From: Microvirga sp. VF16
Lineage (GTDB): Bacteria > Pseudomonadota > Alphaproteobacteria > Rhizobiales > Beijerinckiaceae
Direction of reading: 5' to 3'
Assembly: GCF_016864375.1 (NCBI RefSeq)
Contig: NZ_CP069356.1
Location: forward strand, 186,001 to 250,000
DNA length: 64,000 nt
The translations under genes and the position numbers were made by a program. The notes beneath the pieces were generated by a model. It worked only from the letters and a program-made list of their open reading frames with translations, made no database searches and was not told where the DNA came from. Below are positions 41,034-49,410 of the stretch, in pieces (position 1 is the stretch's first letter; every line of letters starts with the position of its first letter).

Positions 41034-42443
41034 CTAGACCGGCGCTGGGCTCCGCGTCTTGCTGGCTTTCCTCTGGCTCGCGAGCTCGGTCAGGAAGGCA
41101 TCGGTCCACCAGGAGATGTCATAGCGCCGGAGCACATCCATCATCCGCCGCCAGCGGGCGATCCGCTCGGACCGTTCCATGTGGAGGGCCACGCTGATCG
41201 CCTCAGCCACCTCGAACTTGTCGTTGGGGTTGACGATCAGCGCGCCGCCGAGTTGCTCGGCAGCGCCGGCGAACTTGGACAGCACCAGCACGCCGGGATC
41301 CTCCGGATCCTGCGCGGCCACATATTCCTTGGCCACAAGATTCATGCCGTCGCGCATCGGCGTGACGAGGCCTACCCGTGCGATCCGGTAGAGACCCGCC
41401 AGCACGCCGCGGGGATAGGCGCTCGTCACGTAGTGGATCGGCACCCAGCCGGGTTCGCCGTGCGCTCCGTTGATCCGTCCGAGGGTCTCGCTCACGGTCC
41501 GGCTGAGCGAGGCATATTCGGGGACCTCGCTGCGGCTCGTCGGCGCGATTTGAAGATAGGTCACGCGGCCGCGCTGATCGGGGTTGCTGATGAGAAAGCG
41601 CTCAAAGGATTCCATCCGCTCGGGGATTCCCTTCGAGTAGTCAAGGCGGTCGATTCCGATGATAAGGCTGCGCGAGCCGAGGCTGGCGACGGTCTGCTGG
41701 ATCAAGCGATGCCTGGCGGGTCGGCATGCTGCCTGCTCGAAGCTACTCACGTCGATGGCAATGGGAAAATCCTTGACCCGTGTCTGGCGACCGCCGAGGA
41801 CAATCACATCAGCTGTGCGCTGGGTAGCATCGAACTCCTGGATAATGCCGCGCCGGAGGTTGTCTGCATCCCGCTCGGTCTGCACGCCGACGAGATCGTA
41901 CTCCGTGATCGCGCGCAGCAAGTCCTGGCTTCCGGGCAGCGTTCCGATGACCTCCGGAGCCGGCCAGGGGATGTGATGGAAATAGCCGATCCGATTGGCC
42001 AGGCCTAGCACCCGCAGCTCGGCCGCCAAGGGGATCAGATGGTAGTCGTGCACCCAGATGAGATCGTCTGCCTGGATCAGTCGTGCCAGCGCACGGGCGA
42101 AGGTCCGGTTGACCCGCAGGTATCCAGCGTAGTCCGCCCGGGAGAATTCCGACAGCCCAATCCGGTAATGCATCACGGGCCAGAGGGCCCGGTTGGCGAA
42201 GCCGCTGTAATATTCCTGGCGATCGGTGGCGGTCAGGTCCATCAGGGCGTAGCGGACATGGCCCTTATCGGTCATCTTGGGCTCGGTGGAGGGATGGGCG
42301 GAAACCTTACCGCTCCAGCCGAACCATAAACCTTCCTGACGCTGAAAAGCTTCGCGAAGGGCAACCGCCAAGCCGCCGGCGGAGCTCTTGCCAGAAGCAT
42401 CGGGGATTGCGACCCGATTGGACACGACGACGAGGCGGGGCAA
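41034..42443 (-). CDS. otsA: trehalose-6-phosphate synthase
   Basis: 469 residues from a TTG start (GGAGAGC before it; PRLVVVSNRVAIPDASGKSSAGGLAVAL). Family motifs: DDLIWVHDYHLIPLAAELR, GYFHHIPWPAPEV, IIGIDRLDYSKGIPERMESF (UDP-glucose binding), PRGVLAGLYRIARVGLVTPMRDGMNLVAKEYVA. It joins UDP-glucose and glucose-6-phosphate into trehalose-6-phosphate, an osmoprotectant precursor in the cytoplasm. Length equals E. coli OtsA (474). A phosphatase gene (otsB) is not next to it. The frame remains open 118 codons upstream into a Crp/Fnr remnant, which is not part of the enzyme. Confidence 0.93.
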   Translation of the reverse strand: MPRLVVVSNRVAIPDASGKSSAGGLAVALREAFQRQEGLWFGWSGKVSAHPSTEPKMTDKGHVRYALMDLTATDRQEYYSGFANRALWPVMHYRIGLSEFSRADYAGYLRVNRTFARALARLIQADDLIWVHDYHLIPLAAELRVLGLANRIGYFHHIPWPAPEVIGTLPGSQDLLRAITEYDLVGVQTERDADNLRRGIIQEFDATQRTADVIVLGGRQTRVKDFPIAIDVSSFEQAACRPARHRLIQQTVASLGSRSLIIGIDRLDYSKGIPERMESFERFLISNPDQRGRVTYLQIAPTSRSEVPEYASLSRTVSETLGRINGAHGEPGWVPIHYVTSAYPRGVLAGLYRIARVGLVTPMRDGMNLVAKEYVAAQDPEDPGVLVLSKFAGAAEQLGGALIVNPNDKFEVAEAISVALHMERSERIARWRRMMDVLRRYDISWWTDAFLTELASQRKASKTRSPAPV

Positions 42444-42584
42444 AAAGCTCTCCGGACTGTTCCGAGATAGGCACCATGACGATACTCCATCCCAAATAGG
42501 GCAATCCTGCGTGATAACAGCCTCAGCGACCCGATCGTGTTCTACGGCGCCGGAGCATCCGGGCCCGTATGGGGCAAGCGGGGG

Positions 42585-42690
42585 CTCGCACACCGCCGGT
42601 TCCAGCCCCGTTCGATTGAGCACGGTGACACCTCCACGGCCTTGGCAGATCAACCCTGCCGTTTGTAACACGTGTAAGACGGCGCCAGCA
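42585..42690 (-). pseudogene. C-terminal remnant of a Crp/Fnr regulator
   Basis: VWRSTAGAVLHVLQTAGLIC, QGRGGVTVLNRTGLEPAVCE matches the wing and end of the Crp/Fnr paralogues at 8279 and 21540 (VQRTTVSAVMSKLQAKGLIK, QAKGGIIVTDPVGLEAEACE). The rest is absent. It lies upstream of otsA in the same frame. Confidence 0.6.
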
Positions 42691-42787
42691 GTTGAGCGCC
42701 AGACCCTTGCAGTAGAGCTTTGGCCAGGCATCGGGCGACGTGACCCTGAGCGGACCATCGCGTGGCGCCGCATTCTATAATGTCTCG

Positions 42788-43006
42788 TTATTCGCAACTC
42801 AGCGTTGATTCCTTTATCGTGCGAGGGACATGATCAGGAGCGGTTTCCTGAACCCTGCGCTCTTCCTCCGCCAGCGCCTCCAGATGCATGGCAGTCTCAA
42901 GAAGCTGGCGGCGGGCGTCATTGATCGAGATCTGACGGGCGAGGTCCCGGACCTCCTGAGTCTGCTGCCGATACTCGGCGGCCTTATCATGGTGTGGGGA
43001 ATACAA
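42788..43006 (-). CDS. small helical protein (72 aa), hypothetical
   Basis: From a TTG start after AGGAGCAGCC: YSPHHDKAAEYRQQTQEVRD, LARQISINDARRQLLETAMH, EALAEEERRVQET. All helical and charged; this form is common in Rhizobiales. A GTG start at 43069 is the alternative. Confidence 0.6.
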   Translation of the reverse strand: MYSPHHDKAAEYRQQTQEVRDLARQISINDARRQLLETAMHLEALAEEERRVQETAPDHVPRTIKESTLSCE

Positions 43007-43094
43007 GGCTGCTCCTGGTGGCAGAGCAACGAGACCATTAACGCACCTCAAAAGCCTAACGTTCGCCACCTCACAAGGCGTAGAATAGCTCCAT

Positions 43095-43171
43095 CACCAG
43101 CCGTTCCGAACCCGTAGGCGCTGGTGACTGAGAGACGCGCGCTCCCGCCTACAAGGCCGAGGAGCGCTGCC
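43095..43171 (+). promoter_or_regulatory. structured leader, copy C
   Basis: Stem 1: CACCAGC (43095-43101) with GCTGGTG (43120-43126); the loop ends CCCGTAGGC. CTGAGAGACGC linker. Stem 2: GCGCTCC (43139-43145) with GGAGCGC (43161-43167), which contains the ribosome site; the ATG follows four bases later. Sequence between stems and around the loop matches copy B closely. Confidence 0.7.
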
Positions 43172-43393
43172 ATGGTCGACCGGCAGCAGGAACGTGAACA
43201 CCTGATCCTGGCGGATCAGCATCTCGCTGCGGGCAAACGGCGGATCGCCAAGCAGATCATCCTGATCCAGAACATGACCCAGCGGGGCCAGGACACGACT
43301 GAAGCCAAGAAATTGCTTCAGAACTTCGAGGACACCCTTGAGATCTGGTACGTCCATCGAGGGCTGATCCGAGACGCTATCGGCCGAGGCTGA
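43172..43393 (+). CDS. small helical protein (73 aa) under leader C
   Basis: MVDRQQEREHLILADQHLAA, GKRRIAKQIILIQNMTQRGQ, EAKKLLQNFEDTLEIWYVHR. Helical, charged; typical of small Rhizobiales proteins without named family. The start is set by the leader stem with GAGGAGCGC. Confidence 0.65.
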   Translation: MVDRQQEREHLILADQHLAAGKRRIAKQIILIQNMTQRGQDTTEAKKLLQNFEDTLEIWYVHRGLIRDAIGRG

Positions 43394-43445
43394 GCCGCTC
43401 GTCAGAAAAGGGATTTTGCGAATTACGCGCGCAGACTTGGGGCAC

Positions 43446-43709
43446 TCAGGTCCTAGGCTTACGCAGGATCGGTTCGTTCTCTCCCAGTCTGGCGGTGCTG
43501 GGATCAACCTCAAGTACCTCGGCAACCCGCTGCTTGCCACGATCCATCTCGACCCTGACCCGTTCCGTGGTACCCCGCGGTAGCCAGACATAGCCAGCCT
43601 CTTTGAGCACCGACATGTGCAGGAAGGCGTCGCCATGACCGCCCTCCAGCGCCACGAAGCCAAATTGTTTGGTCTGATCGAACCACGCCACCGTTCCTGT
43701 GATTGTCAA
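43446..43709 (-). CDS. divergent cold-shock domain protein
   Basis: 87 residues. From a TTG start: TITGTVAWFDQTKQFGFVAL, GDAFLHMSVLKEAGYVWLPR, RVRVEMDRGKQRVAEVLEVD. The RNP1 position is KQFGFVAL and RNP2 is DAFLHMSVL; both are degenerate compared with the four other csp copies. The C-terminus is 15 residues longer. The TTG overlaps the TGA of the DUF6894 gene upstream (TTGA), so translation is probably coupled. Confidence 0.82.
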   Translation of the reverse strand: MTITGTVAWFDQTKQFGFVALEGGHGDAFLHMSVLKEAGYVWLPRGTTERVRVEMDRGKQRVAEVLEVDPSTARLGENEPILRKPRT

Positions 43710-43966
43710 TCCGGCGCACTCCCGGCCTCTTTGGATGGGTATTCCACGACCAAGGAGAGTGCGGCCCGGATCACGACTTGTCCCGCTCCGTCCCTCACAC
43801 TGACGATGAAGGTGCGTTGATCACCATCCGGGAGCTCGTCCCACGCCATCTGTGGCAACTCCTCTTGGGCGATGATTTTAGCCGCCTCGATGTCCTCCAG
43901 TTCCTGGCCCTGCTCATCGGAGACAAAGCGTTCGCCGTCGTAAGTGTCGAAGAAGAAGCGGGGCAC
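43706..43966 (-). CDS. DUF6894-like protein (86 aa)
   Basis: From a GTG start after GGAGTACCC: PRFFFDTYDGERFVSDEQGQ, ELEDIEAAKIIAQEELPQMA, RTFIVSVRDGAGQVVIRAAL. The P-R-F/Y-F-F-D start, D-x-x-G, and D-x-E-A-A block define the family. Unknown function. Stop overlaps the start of the divergent csp gene. Related genes at 24616 and 30375. Confidence 0.82.
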   Translation of the reverse strand: MPRFFFDTYDGERFVSDEQGQELEDIEAAKIIAQEELPQMAWDELPDGDQRTFIVSVRDGAGQVVIRAALSLVVEYPSKEAGSAPD

Positions 43967-44106
43967 GGGTACTCCGGCGCTGTAAAGGGTGCCTGTCAAC
44001 GTCCATCGCCTTGGTCGCGGTTCCATAGGGCAAATGATGAGGCCTCGCTTGAACGAAACTGGATCGCATCCATTGTCCCTGTATACCGGCCGATCCGAAC
44101 CTGTAG

Positions 44107-44828
44107 GCAACCTTCTGCTCAACAAGGTGATGGGGATCGAGGTCCATTGCTTCCCGCGCAAGCCGGGCGAGTCGCAGGAGAAGGTCTGGGACCAGACGCT
44201 CTATCCGGCGGTCGAGGTTCGCAAGACCCAGCTCGAGGCTGACGGGCACAAGGTGCTAATCGCAGCGGCCGGCGCGATTCACCCCTCCGGCCTTGCGGCC
44301 CATCTCCTGACCTACAAGGAGATCAGCGAGCAGAGCCATGCGCTTGGGTTCACGCCGGACTACCTGTACCACACGACCGGCACCGGTGGGGTCCTGCCCG
44401 CGTTCGTCGCCGGCAAGCTGCTGACGGGCGGCTCGCCGCGCATCAGGTCGATCGCCATCAGCTCATATCGTCCCGACAACTACATCCATCACGGCATCAT
44501 CGTCGAGCGCGTCAAGGCCATCCACGGCAGTCTCGGACAGGTCCCTCCGACCGAGGATGCCATCGTGGCGGAGATGGACATCGACCAACGGTTCATCGGC
44601 CCAGATTATGCGGTTCCATCGGTCGAAGGAACAGCAGCGATCAGGGAGCTCGCCGCGAGCGACGCCGTCTTCCTCGGTCCGGTCTGTACCGCCAAGGGCT
44701 TTGCAGGACTGCTCACCCACATCCGCGAGGGCAAGGTTTCGGTCGGAAGCAAAGTTGTCTTCCTCCACACTGGGGACACCAGCAACCTGTTCGAGGATCC
44801 GCGCATCACCGGGATAATCTCAGCCTGA
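44107..44828 (+). pseudogene. D-cysteine desulfhydrase-like gene, N-terminus missing
   Basis: From about GNLLLNKVMGIEVHCFPRKP to VVFLHTGDTSNLFEDPRI it follows the PLP-dependent D-cysteine desulfhydrase/ACC deaminase family (TTGTGGVLPAFVAGKL, DYAVPSVEGTAAIRELA, GPVCTAKGFAGLL). About 110 N-terminal residues with the PLP-binding Lys are missing; upstream sequence in the same frame is unrelated. The junction lies at 44094-44108, where CCGAACCTGTAGGC resembles the loop of the structured leader. Confidence 0.82.
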
Positions 44829-45047
44829 AGCAGTACGGAATTCATCGGGGAGTCCAGATGACCGAAGGGCCGCTTATGGCACGAGGCGGAAGTAGACCGC
44901 ATGTCCGCTTGGCGCGCGAATACCGGATGTTCGTGAAGGGCAGGGGAATCTCAGAGTCTGGCCCGAAGCAGACATCCAGACGGGGCGTCAACCAGCAAAA
45001 GCGCAAAGAGAAAGCTTCCCTCAACAGAGCTTGAACGGTGATGTCGG
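44829..45047. other. gap between two pseudogenes
   Basis: No gene supportable. Confidence 0.3.
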
Positions 45048-45446
45048 TCATTTGTTGCCATTCAAGGTAAAGTAAGAACGGATCACCTGACTATCGTCTG
45101 CGGCTCCGTCTCCGCGTCCGGAAGCGGCAAGGAACATCTGAAGAGCTGCCGAAGCCAAAGGAAGTGCCGCTTTCGTGTCGCGGCCGGTATCAAGAACGAT
45201 CCCGAGACCCTAGACGAAAATGTCGACTGCGCTCGTCACCTCGGGCTCTGCCTCGAGCATGCGCGGTCCACGATCCTTCAGCATCCAGCTCGAGGCGGCT
45301 GACCCACTCATGATCTCGAGCAGGATCTTGAGATCGACGCCAACCTTGGTGGCCAGCGCAAAAGCTTCCGCGACCACGGCGATATGCACGCCGCAGAGGA
45401 GCTGAGTGTCGGTTTTGACCATGGCACCGCTGCCGTGAGCGTGCAT
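45048..45446 (-). pseudogene. HIBADH-like dehydrogenase, C-terminal remnant with nonsense codon
   Basis: GSGAMVKTDTQLLCGVHIAV, EAFALATKVGVDLKILLEIM, SGSAASSWMLKDRGPRMLE is the C-terminal all-helical domain of 3-hydroxyisobutyrate/threonate-type dehydrogenases. A TAG replaces a codon after VDIFV (near 45212). The reading continues LGIVLDTGRDTKAALPLASA, QMFLAASGRGD to TGA at 45048. The NAD-binding N-terminal domain is gone. Confidence 0.78.
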
Positions 45447-45667
45447 ATCGCGACCTTCGCACCAATCCCTCCTTCTCGATAGAGTCGCGCAGTAAGCGCA
45501 AGCGTCATCAAACCATCACGAAAACATCATCCAACCTTTGCACATTCCCAATATGGCCTGAACCATCGCAACTGGGTGGCGTCGTTTCGTACCTCCAGCT
45601 GCCTTTTTGAGTCGCGTCTAAGACGTGCGATCGGCTCATGCTTGACTGCTTAGCCAAGGGGAATTGA

Positions 45668-47296
45668 ATGTTGAAGATGAACCGCCGTCAGGCGCTTGGA
45701 CTTCTCGGTGCAACCGGCGGCACCCTGATCCTACCGCGCTTTGCCATCGGGCAGAGCGCACGTCCTTCAATCACCATTGCGGTGCAGAAAATCACCATCA
45801 ACGGCACCCTCGACGTCTGGTACGAACAGTCCAACGTCGGTGAGCGCGTGTTCTTCCCGAACCTTTGGGAGGGCTTGATTCTGCGGAACTGGATGGGCAA
45901 TCAGGGTCCGGTTCCTGGACTTGCCACGGAATGGAAGCGTCTCGACGACAAGACCGTCGAACTCAAGTTGCGCCAGGGCGTCAAGTTCCACAACGGCGAT
46001 GAGATGACCGCCGATGACGTGGTGTTCTCCTTCTCCGCGGAGCGGATGTTCGCGAACACGCAGCCCGACGGCGGCAAGACCATCTATGAGGAAAACTACA
46101 AGCCCAAGACCGATAAGGAGCTTCCCGCTTCCGTCCCCGGCGTCGCCCGCCGCATATGGCCGGCCCTGCGCGGCGTTGAGGCTGTCGATAAATACACGGT
46201 TCGGTTCCACAATACGTCACCCGACGTGACGCTGGAAGGGCGTCTGTTCGCCTTCGGCAGTCAGATCACCAGCCGACGCGCCTGGCACGATGCCAAGTCC
46301 TATACGGAGTGGGCGCGCAAACCCATCACCACCGGCCCCTACAAAGTCATCGAGTACAAGCCCGACGTCTCGCTCGTGCTGGAGGCTCACGACGACTACT
46401 GGGGTGGCCGTCCGCCGCTGCAGCAGATCCGCTTCGTCGAGGTGCCGGAAGTATCTTCGCGCGTCAACGGCCTACTCTCGGGAGAGTACGACTTCGCCTG
46501 TGACCTTCCGCCGGACCAGGTCGGGGCTGTGGAGAAGGCCAGCGGTTTCGAAGTGCAGGGTTCTCCCATCCTAAACCACCGCATCTCGACCTTCAACAAG
46601 TACCATCCGGCCCTGGAGAATCCGCTGGTCCGTCGTGCCATGACCCACGCGATCGACCGTCAGGCGATCGTCGAAGCTCTGTGGGCCGGCAAGACCAATA
46701 TCCCGAAGGGACTTCAGTTCGAGTTCTACGGCGACATGTTCGCTAATGGCTGGGGCGTGCCGACCTATGATCCGAAGCTCGCGCAGACTCTGCTGAAGGA
46801 AGCCGGCTACAAGAGCGATCCGATCCCCTTCCGCGTGCTGAACAACTACTACACCAACCAGGTCCCCAATGCGCAGATCATGGTTGAGATGTGGAAGCAG
46901 GTCGGTCTGAACGTTGAAATTCAGATGAAGGAAAACTGGGCCCAGATCCATGACGCCTCTGCGCCGCGTGGCGTGCGCGACTGGTCGGCCGGTGCAGCTT
47001 TCAACGATCCAGTTGCAACGATTGTCAACCAGTTCGGGCCGAACGGCGAGGTTCAGCAGAAGAAGGACTGGACCAACGAAGAGGCCAACAGGATGGCTGA
47101 GATCATCCAGAAGTCGACGGATCGCGCAGCCCGTAAGAAGGCCTTCGCCCGTATGCTGGAGATCTGCGAACGCGAGGATCCCGCCTACCAGATCATTCAT
47201 CAGAACGCGGTGTTCACGGGCGTGAAGTCGTCCCTGAAGTGGAAGGCTGCTCCGGCCTTCGCGATGGATTTCCGCAAAGAGAACTGGTCCCTCTGA
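45668..47296 (+). CDS. ABC transporter substrate-binding protein, family 5 (dipeptide/opine type)
   Basis: 542 residues. A Tat-like signal peptide (MNRRQALGLLGATGGTLILP) precedes the SBP_bac_5 domain: LATEWKRLDDKTVELKLRQGVKFHNGDEMTADDVVFSF is the family signature, with KPITTGPYKVIEYKPD and RRAMTHAIDRQAIVEALW later. It captures the ligand in the periplasm and hands it to the permease made by the genes at 49411 and 50353. AAGGGGAATTGA precedes the ATG. It opens the operon that runs to 54844; a long hairpin follows it. Confidence 0.94.
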   Translation: MLKMNRRQALGLLGATGGTLILPRFAIGQSARPSITIAVQKITINGTLDVWYEQSNVGERVFFPNLWEGLILRNWMGNQGPVPGLATEWKRLDDKTVELKLRQGVKFHNGDEMTADDVVFSFSAERMFANTQPDGGKTIYEENYKPKTDKELPASVPGVARRIWPALRGVEAVDKYTVRFHNTSPDVTLEGRLFAFGSQITSRRAWHDAKSYTEWARKPITTGPYKVIEYKPDVSLVLEAHDDYWGGRPPLQQIRFVEVPEVSSRVNGLLSGEYDFACDLPPDQVGAVEKASGFEVQGSPILNHRISTFNKYHPALENPLVRRAMTHAIDRQAIVEALWAGKTNIPKGLQFEFYGDMFANGWGVPTYDPKLAQTLLKEAGYKSDPIPFRVLNNYYTNQVPNAQIMVEMWKQVGLNVEIQMKENWAQIHDASAPRGVRDWSAGAAFNDPVATIVNQFGPNGEVQQKKDWTNEEANRMAEIIQKSTDRAARKKAFARMLEICEREDPAYQIIHQNAVFTGVKSSLKWKAAPAFAMDFRKENWSL

Positions 47297-47303
47297 GTTG
47301 ACT

Positions 47304-47331
47304 GGCCCCGGCAACCGTCATTGCCGGGGCC
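47304..47331 (+). other. intercistronic hairpin after the binding-protein gene
   Basis: GGCCCCGGCAA (47304-47314), six-base loop, TTGCCGGGGCC (47321-47331): an 11-bp perfect stem without T-run. Such stems protect the 3' end of binding-protein mRNA and give it a higher level than the downstream transporter genes. Confidence 0.75.
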
Positions 47332-47408
47332 AGGCTCCATGCCGTCCTGCCGTGTGAACCTTGAGCCGCATGACCCAATGCGGCTCATCAAACAACAAAA
47401 GGTCTGCC

Positions 47409-48407
47409 ATGTCCCTCATCAAGATACGTGACTTGCGGGTCGCCTTTGACGGCATTCAGGTCCTCCACGGCATCGATCTCGATGTCGCGAAGGGAGAATC
47501 CGTCGGACTGGTCGGAGAATCCGGATGCGGTAAATCCGTGACTTGGCTCGCAGCCCTCGGGTTGCTGCCGGGCAGGGCCCGCGTCATGGGTTCGGTGGCG
47601 ATCGATGGACAGGAGCTTTGCGGAGCCACCCGCTCGACCTTGGAGGGTATTCGAGGGGGGCGCATCGCCATGATCTTTCAGGATCCCTCGTCTTCCTTGA
47701 ATCCCGTTGTCCGCGTGGGACGCCAGATCACCGAGGCGCTCCGCATTCACCGCGGGCTGGAGGGCGACGCCGCTCGCAACGAAGCCATCCGCCTGATAGA
47801 CATGGTGGGCATTCCCGATGCCCGAGGCCGGTTCGACGCCTATCCGCATGAATTCTCAGGCGGTCAGTGTCAGCGCCTGATGATCGCCATGGCGCTCGCT
47901 GGAGAGCCGGAGCTGTTGATTGCTGACGAACCGACGACGGCATTGGACGCCACTATTCAGGCGCAGATTCTCGACCTCCTAGGTACAATACGAGCTGAAA
48001 CCGGCATGGCCATGGTGTTCATTTCCCATGATCTCGGTGCCGTCAGCCAAGTTTGCGAGCGGATCTGTGTCATGTATGCCGGCCGCATCGTCGAGGAAGG
48101 ATCGATCGGAATCCTCTTTGACAATCCACGCCATCCCTATACGCGTGGGCTGTTCGACGCCATTCCCCAACTCGATGGCGGGCGCGAAAGGCTCATCCCG
48201 ATCCATGGCACCGTACCGGATCCGAAGAACTTGCCGCAGGGTTGTGCCTTCTCCCCTCGCTGTCCTCGGGCGACGGGTTTTTGCCGTGACAAGCTGCCCG
48301 TTTTGAAGCTTCAGCCGGATGGTCGCCAACTCTCCTGCTTTCACCCGGTGTCCGGAAGTGGTCAGCGTCTGCAGGTCCCCGATTGTCGCGAGAGTGTCGC
48401 GGCATGA
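47409..48407 (+). CDS. oligopeptide-type ABC transporter ATPase, DppD-like
   Basis: 332 residues. Walker A GESGCGKS (residues about 40-47), signature FSGGQCQRLMIAMAL, Walker B LLIADEPTTALD, switch His in FISHDL. The C-terminal oligo_HPY region has CAFSPRCPRATGFC, where the Cys residues can bind an iron-sulphur cluster in DppD-type subunits. AAAGGTC lies before the ATG. Its stop overlaps the next ATPase start (ATGA). Confidence 0.93.
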   Translation: MSLIKIRDLRVAFDGIQVLHGIDLDVAKGESVGLVGESGCGKSVTWLAALGLLPGRARVMGSVAIDGQELCGATRSTLEGIRGGRIAMIFQDPSSSLNPVVRVGRQITEALRIHRGLEGDAARNEAIRLIDMVGIPDARGRFDAYPHEFSGGQCQRLMIAMALAGEPELLIADEPTTALDATIQAQILDLLGTIRAETGMAMVFISHDLGAVSQVCERICVMYAGRIVEEGSIGILFDNPRHPYTRGLFDAIPQLDGGRERLIPIHGTVPDPKNLPQGCAFSPRCPRATGFCRDKLPVLKLQPDGRQLSCFHPVSGSGQRLQVPDCRESVAA

Positions 48408-49387
48408 CGGTTCTCCTGGAAGCCAAGCACCTCTTGCGGGTCTATGAAGCCCGACACGGGCTTTGGTCAAAGCCCACTCCCGTGCGCGCCGTCGACGGTG
48501 TCAGCCTGAAGGTTTCGGCAGGCGAAACGCTGGGAATTGTTGGAGAGAGCGGCTCCGGAAAATCCACCCTCGGCCGAGTGCTCTTAGGGATCGATCCCGC
48601 GACTGGAGGGCAGGTGCTGTTCGATGGAAAGCCGATGCCGGCTCTGGGGACGCTCGCCTGGCGTAGGCTCCGGGCACAGATGCAACTGGTCTTTCAAGAT
48701 CCATTGGCCGCCCTCGATCGCCGCTTGCCGATTGCCGAGCAGATTGGCGAGCCTCTCGTGATCCATGGCCTCGTCGCCAAAGGGGACGTGACGGAGCGCG
48801 CGTTGGAACTGATGGCTGCTGTCGGGCTCCGACGCGATCAGGCAGGACGCTATCCCCATAAGCTTTCCGGCGGTCAGCGCCAGCGCGTCATCATCGCTCG
48901 CGCTCTCGCAACTGAACCGAGACTGCTGGTGTGTGATGAACCGGTCTCGGCTCTCGACGTCTCCATTCAGGCCCAGGTGGTGAACCTGCTGCGCGATTTG
49001 CAGGAAAAGCATGGCATCGCCATGGTGTTCATCAGCCATGACCTGAAGGTCGTGCGGAATATCGCGGACCGTGTGGCCGTGATGTACCTGGGTCGGATCG
49101 TCGAGGAGGCCTCCTCCGACGAAATCTTCGCCAGGCCGCTGCACCCCTATACACGAGCGCTGGTTTCGTCGGTGCCGATCCCTGGACGGAAACTCGAAGG
49201 TCGCATCATCTTGCAGGGCGAACCGCCTAATCCGGCCAAGCGACCAACCGGATGCGCATTCCACCCGCGCTGCCCAATGGCTCAAGCTTCCTGCCGAAGC
49301 TCCGTTCCCGCGCTCAAGATGCTTGAGGGCAAGCGCATGGCGGCCTGTCATCTCCTCGATCCGTCTGAGGTTCCCCTTATGGCGTGA
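48404..49387 (+). CDS. oligopeptide-type ABC transporter ATPase, DppF-like
   Basis: 327 residues. Walker A GESGSGKSTLGR, signature LSGGQRQRVIIARAL, Walker B LLVCDEPVSALD, switch His FISHDLKV, and a C-terminal GCAFHPRCPMAQASC Cys region. It pairs with the DppD-like subunit to power transport. Overlaps the previous gene by four bases. Confidence 0.93.
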   Translation: MTVLLEAKHLLRVYEARHGLWSKPTPVRAVDGVSLKVSAGETLGIVGESGSGKSTLGRVLLGIDPATGGQVLFDGKPMPALGTLAWRRLRAQMQLVFQDPLAALDRRLPIAEQIGEPLVIHGLVAKGDVTERALELMAAVGLRRDQAGRYPHKLSGGQRQRVIIARALATEPRLLVCDEPVSALDVSIQAQVVNLLRDLQEKHGIAMVFISHDLKVVRNIADRVAVMYLGRIVEEASSDEIFARPLHPYTRALVSSVPIPGRKLEGRIILQGEPPNPAKRPTGCAFHPRCPMAQASCRSSVPALKMLEGKRMAACHLLDPSEVPLMA

Positions 49388-49410
49388 GCTTCGCCTAAGG
49401 AAATTGTCTC

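Noticed and set aside
41028..42008. 326-codon open frame on the plus strand
   Set aside because: Antisense to otsA.
42444..42797. 118-residue N-terminal extension of OtsA
   Set aside because: It contains a Crp/Fnr remnant and no trehalose synthase motif; a TTG with a good ribosome site gives the normal length.
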